The notes under the pieces: model-generated
Told to the model about the DNA's origin: nothing
Databases searched by the model: none
The model's input: only the letters and a program-made list of their open reading frames with translations
Part shown: in pieces, positions 1 through 6,831 of the stretch
Position numbering within the stretch: position 1 is the stretch's first letter
Layout of the letters: each line of letters opens with the position of its first letter
Assembly: GCA_003427395.1 (NCBI GenBank)
Contig: BFEA01000078.1
Location: forward strand, 717,903 to 747,425
DNA from: Chara braunii
Lineage: Eukaryota; Streptophyta; Charophyceae; Charales; Characeae
DNA: 29,523 nucleotides
Direction of reading: 5' to 3'
Position numbers and translations under genes: made by a program

Positions 1-49
1 TACTAAGTCAGATATGAACTCGAACAACAGCTCGAGCTCAACCTTTAGA

Positions 50-385
50 CTGAATTTGACTAATTTCTAAATTTTGCAGAAATTTTGGCAGCACTCCCTC
101 TAGAAAAGTGTCANTCCAAAATTTATACAAGGCTAAGTTCAGAATTTTGAGAATAACTTTAACTTCTTANAGTCCAATTTTGTCTAACTCCCTGAATNAG
201 TAAAAATTTGGGNAGCACTCCCTCTAGAAAAGGANACTTTCCAGATTTATACTAATNCATNTATGGAAAAGACAAGCTGAACTTTNACAAGTCAAAANTT
301 GATTAACTTCTTGGATTTGTAGAAATTTCGGCAGCGCTTCCCNTAGGAAAAGTAGCTTGCCAAGATTTATATAAAGCCAAGAATN
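50..385. repeat. About 120-bp tandem repeat, three copies, each with a hairpin around a conserved loop
   Basis: Three diverged units repeat with offsets of 124 and 119 bases. Each has a nearly constant segment containing GCAGCACTCCCTCTAG (GCAGCGCTTCCC in the third). It is bracketed by complementary arms: AAATTTTGG 80-88 with CCAAAATTT 116-124 (9 perfect pairs), AAATTTGG 204-211 with CCAGATTT 241-248 (one G-T wobble), and AAATTTCGG 323-331 with CCAAGATTT 360-368 (one wobble, one mismatch). Several single Ns fall inside. The loop wording resembles repeats I associate with land-plant genomes; that is recollection, not a search. No coding potential is seen. Confidence 0.75.
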
Positions 386-620
386 NGAAAGGATCTCAGA
401 AAATGCAGGAATTTACACTAACTTCTATGCCTCTAGCACGTGGCGAGCAACTACAGCAACTATCTATAGTAATGAAACTCAACAAACTAGCCATCCCATT
501 TAGTCACATACAAATCAAACCACCAAAGTAAGTACTCTCATCACCCCAAGTTTATTCCATACAGATAGTTCATGAATCTTCAAGTTCTTGATCCTTATAC
601 CCATCTTACATAAGACATAG

Positions 621-1310
621 ANCTGGACCATTCGCCATGGAAACAATGCCCANCTTGTCTTCATGATATACACGAACAGGTTGCACAANTACTTCTCTCT
701 TCNTTNNGGCAGATGACTAGNCCATTCGTCATGGAAACAATGCCTAGCCGCCCTGAGCTGTTTAATATCCAAGGATTTAGTATTTCTCTGACTTTGTTTT
801 CAAAAAGAAAAAGCAAATATGGGCAGGGGGCTGAACCATTCACAGTAGAAACAATGTTCAGCTTGCCCAAACTATTTTCATTTTTACTTTGTATTTCCCT
901 TTTTCCCTTCTTAATGATATGGCTTAACGCTGGACCATTCACAGTAGAAACAATGCCCAGCTGCCAATTCACATGCAAATATACATAAAATACTTCCCCT
1001 TTTTACTCAGTTTAACTTATGTGTGTGGTTTTCAGGCTAAACCATTCACCATGGAAACAATGCTTAGCCTTTGACCAGAAATCCTCCCTCAGAATAAACA
1101 AGAACTNAAACTCCTTCAATCAGGCAAACCCCNAGAGTNAACTAGAGCAACCAGGCCATTCACCATGGAAACAATGCCTGGTTTCCTAGAAAACAACTAA
1201 ATAAACACAGCAACCAGACCATTCACCTTGGAAACAATGCCTGGTCCTTCAGAAAACAGTCAAATAAAACACAGCCCAGAGCCATTCACCATGGAAACAA
1301 TGCTCAGGCT
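621..1310 (-). repeat. Hairpin array A: eight interspersed hairpins, conserved core and copy-specific stems
   Basis: Eight copies of a 22-base core (CCATT, then CACCATGGAAAC or a variant, then AATGC) start at about 628, 722, 836, 935, 1042, 1156, 1219 and 1282, spaced 63-114 bases. CATT and AATG of the core pair. Outside the core the two flanks differ in every copy but match each other: CTAG 717-720 with 744-747; GCTGAAC 830-836 with GTTCAGC 856-862, plus GGGCA 821-825 with TGCCC 864-868; GCTGG 929-933 with CCAGC 957-961; AGGCTAA 1034-1040 with TTAGCCT 1064-1070; AACCAGGC 1149-1156 with GCCTGGTT 1176-1183; ACCAG 1213-1217 with CTGGT 1241-1245; GAGC 1279-1282 with GCTC 1302-1305, plus AGCC with GGCT outside it. 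The last units also share spacer sequence. The array is assigned to the minus strand because the neighbouring gene fragment (1418-1618) reads leftward into it. Confidence 0.8.
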
Positions 1311-1314
1311 TTGG

Positions 1315-1327
1315 TTGACCCGGTCAA
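1315..1327. other. Short perfect palindrome, TTGACC-c-GGTCAA
   Basis: Arms 1315-1320 and 1322-1327 are perfectly complementary around one base, just outside hairpin array A. The half-site TTGAC is the plant WRKY W-box core. With a single site and no gene defined, a regulatory role is speculation. It may simply be one more of the many small palindromes in this part of the window. Confidence 0.3.
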
Positions 1328-1417
1328 ACGCATGCAGTCTACCTTCCTCCCATCTTCCCCCAGTTCATCCCTTCGTCTGCTTTCAATCAAAACAAAATAG
1401 AAACTTAGGCTTCACTC

Positions 1418-1618
1418 TCACACATTCTTTTCAGTTAGTCTGATTAGGTCNTGAAGAGAAAGCAAAAGCCATGGGGATAAACGCATGCATACAACAATCA
1501 TACTGTAGGGGGATAGGCAAACATGGGTAGTAGTAGGTGGTACAGATGAAAAGTTATATACCTGATGGTTCCCTGCCTCCAGAACCTCGCCTAGGTTCCN
1601 GCAGAGCTCCCGCAATCG
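1418..1618 (-). pseudogene. Two-exon gene fragment, copy 1 (LRELC...LEAGNHQ family), unrecognised
   Basis: I do not recognise this protein. Read on the minus strand, 1618-1562 encodes a short peptide containing LRELC and ending LEAGNHQ. A CAG/GTATAT donor follows at once (GT at 1561-1560). An AC-rich intron of 111 bases follows (1561-1451), ending in a pyrimidine-rich stretch and CAN, where N probably hides the G of an acceptor. Exon 2 starts at 1450 in phase 0 with DLIRLTEKNV and then a stop. The intron is a multiple of three without stops, so the frame also reads straight through it. The identification rests on the second copy at 6406-6831: the 57-base exon matches with no indel (47 of 56 called bases identical), similarity drops at the donor, and a related exon 2 (VKLSEK) follows a 100-base intron. 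No upstream exon or start is apparent, so I treat it as a partial, probably decayed copy. Hairpin array A lies directly downstream. Confidence 0.4.
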
Positions 1619-2130
1619 GTGGGTNGACTCCCCACAGAGTCTTGATGCGGACCTACGGGTTGCAATCCCGCCTGCCGCCTTCCTNTCGTAACCACAGGAC
1701 TAGACTGAGAGTTAGAAAGGCAGAAGGAGACAGTTTTCAGACTCTCAGATCCAAGGAGGGATGCTCTCAAACTCAATAGCGAGGGCCAGGTAATCTTGAT
1801 CCGCCTGAGGGCCCCGCAATAACATCCAACAAGTAACANCTTTGAACAGTTNTGTCGTCCAAACTGTCGGGCTCAATCCCCCTCGCGGCTCCTCAAAACT
1901 GCAGCAATCACTCCCCCTTCCTGCCCAGTCTGACCACTCTTTCACGCCTCGCTCGATCACGGCCGCTCACCGGCATGTAATGATCGTTAGTCTCAACAGC
2001 AGCCCATACATAGTTTCTTAACACAACAGCAATGTCTATCATTGAANGCAGCGGCCTACCATAATGACCAGCAGCAGCCCCACATAAAGTGCAATGGTAC
2101 ACANCCCATAAGTCCTCAAGTCTGTAGTCC
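1619..2130. other. No gene seen
   Basis: Moderately GC-rich, N-containing sequence upstream of the minus-strand gene fragment. Frames open on both strands here are short, overlap each other and show no recognisable motif. No tandem structure is apparent before 2131. Confidence 0.5.
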
Positions 2131-2321
2131 CCTGCTCTGTAGTTGACAGTTCCGCAGTCCACAACTCTGTAATCTACAGTTCCANAGTCCACAACTTTGT
2201 AATCTACAGTTCCACAGTCCACAGCTCTGTCATCTACAGTTNCACAGTNCACAACTCTGTCATCTACAGTTCCACAGTCCACAACTTTGTAATCTACAGT
2301 TCCACAGTCCACAGCTCTGTN
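2131..2321. repeat. 30-bp tandem repeat, six full units and a partial one
   Basis: Units start at 2131, 2161, 2191, 2221, 2251 and 2281, each exactly 30 bases, with a partial copy from 2311. The unit reads ACAACTCTGTAATCTACAG followed by TTCCACAGTCC, with a few alternating variants (ACAACTTTG, ACAGCTCTG, CATCTACAG). Because 30 is a multiple of three, the minus strand stays open and would encode a decapeptide repeat of the type VDCGTVDYKV. An open frame is expected by chance from such a unit and is not evidence for a protein. Confidence 0.85.
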
Positions 2322-2358
2322 ACCNGCTGCCNACCGNGAAGAGCAGCGTCTTGGTCAC

Positions 2359-2609
2359 ATGGGTAANTGCTCTGAAAACAGCCCACTCGNGTCGCNCATT
2401 CTGNNTCGTAGGCCAGCCCNGCTTGGTATAATACGTGCCTGCCACGCCGGTCNACTCAACNCACNACCCCTGCTCATTCGGCTGGTCGTGAAGAGCTCCG
2501 TGCANCTCNCCTGTTCCGTCGGCTGCTTCCGGTTCCCCGCTACTGTCGACGACGGAGCGGAGAAGGTCGACGAATCCCCCCNCNACTACGTNACAACGTG
2601 CAGCATGAG
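2359..2609 (+). other. Possible exon ending at a consensus 5' splice site; unrecognised
   Basis: An 84-codon frame with many unresolved bases is open on the plus strand from ATG 2359. It runs into ATGAG/GTAAGT, with the GT at 2610-2611, a perfect match to the eukaryotic 5' splice consensus, and stops two bases into that site. The opposite strand is also open across the same GC-rich stretch, and 16 or more Ns make either translation unreliable. I see no domain. The splice-like site is the only positive evidence, and one such match can occur by chance. Confidence 0.15.
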
Positions 2610-2654
2610 GTAAGTGCCCCGACCCTGCAACTGGCCTCCTCACTACTCCTAACG

Positions 2655-2830
2655 ACAGTTCGGGCAGAGCCGAATGAATCCACGGCTAAAATATGGTCAG
2701 ATTCATCCCCCTTTTTGTAGCCTTCCCCATGTGCAGCTCCCGGCTCGATCCAGTTTCGTCAACTGGACGGGCAAAATCGAACGAATCTTCCACTCGAAAT
2801 GTGGGCAGATTCATTGGCAAGACCTTCCCT
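2655..2830. repeat. Direct repeat (offset about 107 bp) with hairpins
   Basis: Two related segments begin CGGGCA at about 2661 and 2768 and share GAAT(C), a purine-rich middle, then GGGCAGATTCAT or TGGTCAGATTCAT. The first can pair ATGAATC 2674-2680 with GATTCAT 2700-2706. The second can pair GAATC 2783-2787 with GATTC 2818-2822, and CCAC with GTGG inside. The outer arms are shared; the inner arms differ. Confidence 0.55.
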
Positions 2831-2959
2831 CTTCTTCTTCTTCACTCCCGACCACCTCTGCGCACGCCCTTTCTCTCATATGGACTAACTCATTAACTTC
2901 CTGTCCAAACTAACACCACACTCTACTTCGTCTCTCCCCAAAACCGCCACTTCGCATCC

Positions 2960-3350
2960 TATCTCGCTCAGATCCGTTGAGGATCGAGTAAGATTCCACC
3001 TTTTCATTCCTGCCACCTTCTCCCGCCATGTCTCCGCGCGGCCTTTTCCTACTAATCCCCCCTTTTCACTAGTTATCCCAACATTCTGACTCCGCCATCG
3101 TGTTCGCAGCGTCCCAAAACCTCTGCTTATCACTTTGGTTCACTTGATTCCGTTGGGAATCGAGTGAAAAATCACTTTTCGAATTCCTGCCATAGCCAAT
3201 TCCGCCAACTCTCTGCGTGGCCTTCCTCCATCTATCCTCCGATCTACTAACCCTCTACTCAAACTAACTACATAGTTGGGATCGCCCCACCTCAAAACCC
3301 CATATTCGACTCTTTCCCAGCCCGTTTTCGTCATGGAACGAGCGGGTTTT
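2960..3350. repeat. About 175-bp direct repeat with CCGTTG-loop hairpins whose arms differ between copies
   Basis: Two copies, offset 175 bases, share a hairpin, a CATTCCTGCCA/AATTCCTGCCA segment, a CCGCC segment and a TCTC(C/T)GCG(C/T)GGCCTT segment. In copy 1 GATCC 2971-2975 pairs with GGATC 2981-2985, plus CTC 2967-2969 with GAG 2986-2988. In copy 2 the 13-base arm TTCACTTGATTCC 3139-3151 pairs with GGAATCGAGTGAA 3156-3168 through a GTTG loop, with one wobble. The arms changed from GATCC/GGATC to GATTCC/GGAATC on both sides. A weaker third copy may lie near 3321 (CCCG...CGGG). Confidence 0.65.
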
Positions 3351-5180
3351 ATCATCTCCTCCCCGCCATCTTCCTTCTNNATCNACGACTGTACCCGNCA
3401 CCGTTTATNGATTAGATTCGTTTTCTTTTTATTTTACTTTATTTCACTTCCTCCCCCTACCCTGAATGCACCCGGCGCAGGACTGCGATCGGGTTCACTT
3501 CCTATCTCTTCTCCTCCGACAGCGCCTGACACAGGTTCACATCCCCGTTNGTCCGCCCAACTCGTCGTTGGTTCCGTCACAGCGCCCTCCCNTTCGCTCG
3601 GCTCTTCNCTGTCTTTCACTCTACCGCAGGCAGTCATTCNCCAGTCCGTCCATCACTCCGCCCCGTTTGCTGCGTCTCCCTCCAGTCCGTTCCTTGTTAA
3701 CGCAATGNGCGGCCGTAGCGGCCCACGGCGGTCGAAGTNGTACAACCANGAGGNATTCAGAAAAGGAAAAAGTGGGGGAAAGGTAGTTAACCTTGCGANA
3801 GCTTAGCGCCGCAGCAACCCCTCACCCGGTCTCCNATGCCTCGCCCCNCATAGGCAGCACCCACCGCTCTGCANCGCGCCTTCCCTCGGCAGAGCCCATT
3901 ACCCTTCCTGCGAATGCACCNGGGCGGANACCCGNGCCANGTCCACCNGATCCTCNTCTGCCCCCGCTATCCTCACACTANCGGGGCTTGTGNCTTNACA
4001 TGACGGCCTCCCTTACTANCCNCGNCCTTTTATCCAATAAATACATCCCTCCCAGAAGTCGGGATATGCAAGTCACCATGATTCGCCGCAACAGCGGGCA
4101 AGCCCGGATCNGCCTTGCTGCCTCANTNCTCCGCCCCTATTCCTAGGCCCCTACGGGTAGGCTGCACGGTANTGCTATAGCCACCTCTGCCGTNATACCC
4201 CCGNCTGTCGAGTACTGGCTGACTNGTCCTACGCCCGTCACTCGCCGGTATNCTTAGGGGGAGGCATGAGCACGAGTGTGGCTNCCGCGTGGCTCCCCGT
4301 AACACATTTAAGGGGGTAACTTCGGTGCAGCCATGAAGACAGTTTGTAACCGTACTTCAGGCAATCCCGTAAATACGACATACTTCAGGCGATCCCACCG
4401 CCGTCTCGCGCCCCCGAACGGGACGCGATTAAATAAAACTCGAAAGGCAAATTAAATAAAATTACTAAAGTATCGGGAAAAATCGCGGGGGTGCTGGCGC
4501 CTCGCCAGTCCCGCAGATCGGCCCACTGTCGAGCCCGAAAACAAAACCGAGGGGGATAGCCCTGACGGCCCTCAACCCCATCGATCCCTTCCGCGACGCT
4601 CCGCTGAAGTTGCTGCGTCGACGCCTGCTGGCCTCGATCCCCGAACCGCCGTAACGCCAACCCAATGTCGCAACCTATAGGGCTAAGCCCAAGCCTGAGA
4701 CCAACGCCCGCAAAGTACCATACAAGGCGGTGCGGCGCGGCGCTTTGGGTCAACAAAACGGCTGCGCGGCTCCCACTGCCCCCGCCGGCTTGCTTATACC
4801 ATGCCATAATTGCCCCGCGGGCCATCCCACGACACCCCGCTCACCGCACGAAAGTCGCACCGTTTTTGCCGATGCCGTCGTCGGAGTCGTTCTCCGCACG
4901 CGCGTTCGACTCGGTCAAAAGTACCAGTTAAAAGAAAATATCCTTAATCCCTGCTTAATCAAAAATAAATAATAAATAATATCACCAAGCTAAACGATCG
5001 AGGTCCGGGCCGGCTTTATGATCAACAACAGAAAAAAAATTCACGCGCGCCTTAAGCCTGCGCGCCCACGCACTCGCTATTGTGGTCAACCTCCTAATCA
5101 ACGCAATTACAGACACGGTCGTGCTTAGCGCGGTATCCTTAACTCTAAACCAAAATTTATTTTCTGTTACTTGCAAAAAA
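3351..5180. other. GC-rich, N-speckled region without a supportable gene
   Basis: Frames of up to about 146 codons are open on both strands (for example the minus strand 4825-4385). They overlap head-on, carry no recognisable motif, and are the kind of long chance frame expected at this base composition. A short direct repeat, ACTTCAGGC(A/G)ATCCC, occurs at 4354 and 4382. Single Ns stop at about 4283; the sequence to the right is almost N-free. Confidence 0.5.
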
Positions 5181-5184
5181 CAGG

Positions 5185-5264
5185 GCGGATACCCTTGTAA
5201 GGGTATTCGCACCGACAGCGCCCTGGACACACACAGCATGAGGCCCCCATAATAAGGAGGGGCC
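5185..5264. repeat. Two hairpins upstream of the duplicated segment
   Basis: GCGGATACCCTT 5185-5196 pairs with AAGGGTATTCGC 5199-5210 (12 pairs, one wobble, 2-base gap, so a cruciform would open to a slightly larger loop). Then GGCCCC 5242-5247 pairs with GGGGCC 5259-5264. The first sits inside a Pu/Py-mixed stretch with no gene. A role as a transcription terminator is not indicated in a eukaryotic context. Confidence 0.6.
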
Positions 5265-5307
5265 GCAGATCACTAAGGATGCAACATTGCCACCACCTCC
5301 ACGCACG

Positions 5308-5510
5308 GGCTCTAAGTGGTGTACGTCATAGCCAAGCAGCGGAACAATAACAGGCTATGGTTAGGCATGCAGAGTAACAAGCATGCACCTGCAAAGTCTT
5401 GCAGGCAGGCAGGGCAGCAATCACACACATGGTCCTTGAGACACGCATTCGGGACAGCGAGTTGGTTGCTACGACCAGGGCTGTGTGGCGGAAGTAAAGG
5501 GTTGCATGTA
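5308..5510. repeat. 203-bp segment, copy 1 of an adapter-flanked duplication
   Basis: This segment is repeated, apparently identically, at 5549-5751, with only the 38-base adapter between the copies. It contains GCATGC 5365-5370 and 5381-5386 as an inverted pair. It is probably single-copy in the genome, the second copy being an assembly product. Confidence 0.9.
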
Positions 5511-5548
5511 CTGTCTCTTATACACATCTAGATGTGTATAAGAGACAG
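5511..5548. other. Nextera mate-pair junction adapter (sequencing contamination)
   Basis: The Tn5 mosaic end CTGTCTCTTATACACATCT (5511-5529) is followed at once by its reverse complement (5530-5548). This 38-base palindrome is the known Illumina Nextera mate-pair circularisation junction and not genomic DNA. Frames crossing it give the familiar artefact peptides ending SLIHI or starting MCIRDS. Confidence 0.98.
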
Positions 5549-5751
5549 GGCTCTAAGTGGTGTACGTCATAGCCAAGCAGCGGAACAATAACAGGCTATG
5601 GTTAGGCATGCAGAGTAACAAGCATGCACCTGCAAAGTCTTGCAGGCAGGCAGGGCAGCAATCACACACATGGTCCTTGAGACACGCATTCGGGACAGCG
5701 AGTTGGTTGCTACGACCAGGGCTGTGTGGCGGAAGTAAAGGGTTGCATGTA
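5549..5751. repeat. 203-bp segment, copy 2 (likely artefactual)
   Basis: Same length and sequence as 5308-5510, offset 241 bases (203 + 38). A segment-adapter-segment order is what a read around a very small circularised fragment would give. Confidence 0.9.
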
Positions 5752-5754
5752 TGC

Positions 5755-5796
5755 GGGAGAAGAAAGAAGAAGAAGAGAAAGAAAGGAGGAGGAAAG
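5755..5796. repeat. 42-base pure purine tract
   Basis: Only A and G occur from 5755 to 5796, with GAA/GGA periodicity. Polypurine tracts of this kind can form triplex DNA. No LTR or primer-binding site beside it supports reading it as a retroelement polypurine tract. Confidence 0.8.
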
Positions 5797-6006
5797 TAAA
5801 ATGAAGGAGGGACCAATGGCGAAGAGGGCGAAAAAATAATTTTTGTGGCTCCTGCGTTTTCATTTTCTTTTAGTTTATGAAAAGATAAATCATTTATTGT
5901 AATGCAAATATTCTTATTAATATTGTTCTCCAAATTTATTATTAATCTTACTTATTTTTATGGTTGTTTGTCATTGTTACTTATTATCGTTCTTTGATTG
6001 GCATCA

Positions 6007-6350
6007 TGGGTAAGGAGGCGGATCAGATGTGGAGGGAAGAAGTGAGGTACTAGAGAGAGACATCGATTCCGTGTGACGATGCCTACCTCCATCCTCCTCG
6101 GTTTTCTCATTGATCTAATCCCCCCTCATTTCCCTTTTGTTCTCATACCAGTCTAGGAAGTATTATCATAATCAGCATCATTGCTATCATATTGCTATTA
6201 AAGGTAAAGGGGAGGAGTAGATATGAAGAGATGTGGGGCCCTAGAGAGGAAAGAGACATTGTCACCGTGCGATGGTGTCTACCTCCTCCATCCTTCTTCA
6301 TTCCCCCGTGATCTAATCCTCGCATTTCCTTTTCTTTCACAAACTATTCG
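6007..6350. repeat. About 196-bp tandem duplication, each copy with a CCGTG-loop hairpin
   Basis: Two copies share GGTAA(G/A)G, AGATGTGG, CTAGAGAG, GACAT, CTACCTCC and TGATCTAATCC in order. The hairpin arms are AGACATCG 6058-6065 with CGATGCCT 6077-6084 in copy 1 (7 of 8 pairs), and AGACATTGTC 6254-6263 with GATGGTGTCT 6271-6280 in copy 2 (10 pairs including 3 wobbles). Both loops contain CCGTG. The arms differ between copies but remain self-complementary. Confidence 0.65.
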
Positions 6351-6405
6351 AAATGGTATGATCTCACTGAATTGAAAATCTACGCTATGGAGAACCAGTA
6401 GAAGG

Positions 6406-6831
6406 ATGACGGAAAAGATAGAGACAACAGGGCGATTGCGGGAGCTCTGCCGGAGTTCAAGAGAAACTCTGGAGGCAGGGAACCATCAGGTACGCATGAC
6501 TTTATTTTTTTACGTATCCTTTACTAGCTACAACTCTCTGTCATACTGCATGAAGAATTGAGTGCTATACACTTTTTATTTTTCTTCAGGAGTAAAACTT
6601 TCAGAAAAGGTGAATGAACATATGCGTGAAGTAAGAACCTTGTTTGAAGTAGAGAAGAAACGTATGAGAACCAATAAGGAACCTAGTCTGTTTGGGTTAG
6701 GAAGACAAAGTTGTGTGATGCAGGCTCCCATGGGATCGTTACACTGCTTGCATGAACTAACTAAGGTGGATGATGGGGTACTCGCTGTGCAAAGTTACCC
6801 TGCCATTCATCTGACTAAAGTAACAATTTGA
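6406..6831 (+). pseudogene. Two-exon gene fragment, copy 2 (LRELC...LEAGNHQ family), unrecognised, probably frameshifted
   Basis: I do not recognise this protein. An ATG at 6406 opens a frame of 28 codons (MTEKIETTG, then RLRELC to LEAGNHQ) that stops being similar to copy 1 exactly at the CAG/GTACGC donor (GT 6490-6491). A 100-base intron follows, ending in a strong polypyrimidine tract and TTCTTCAG (to 6589). The next open frame includes VKLSEKVNEHMREVRTLFE and then a lysine/arginine-rich stretch, and runs on to 6831. Joining exon 1 (phase 0) to base 6590 meets a stop at the second codon. The open frame needs a shift, because exon 2 here is about four bases shorter than copy 1 (1450-1418, minus strand) in the aligned stretch. 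So it is either a decayed copy or spliced at a site I have not identified. Matching exon-intron structure in two copies 4.9 kb apart is the main evidence that this was once a gene. Hairpin array B begins about 120 bases downstream. Confidence 0.4.

Noticed and set aside
621-1310. CRISPR-like array: similar palindromic repeats separated by unique spacers
   Set aside because: Spacing is irregular (63-114 bases), the repeat flanks vary, spacers are partly homologous, no cas genes are present, and the setting is eukaryotic.
4385-4825. 146-codon minus-strand frame in GC-rich DNA
   Set aside because: Opposed by open frames on the plus strand, no recognisable motif, and composition-driven; I could not distinguish it from chance.
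5755-5796. Purine tract as a retroelement polypurine tract
   Set aside because: No LTR begins after it and no retroelement coding sequence lies before it.
5312-5933. Frames of 71-126 codons ending in SLIHI, starting MCIRDS, or lying in the duplicated segment
   Set aside because: They cross the sequencing adapter or sit in the artefactual duplicate.
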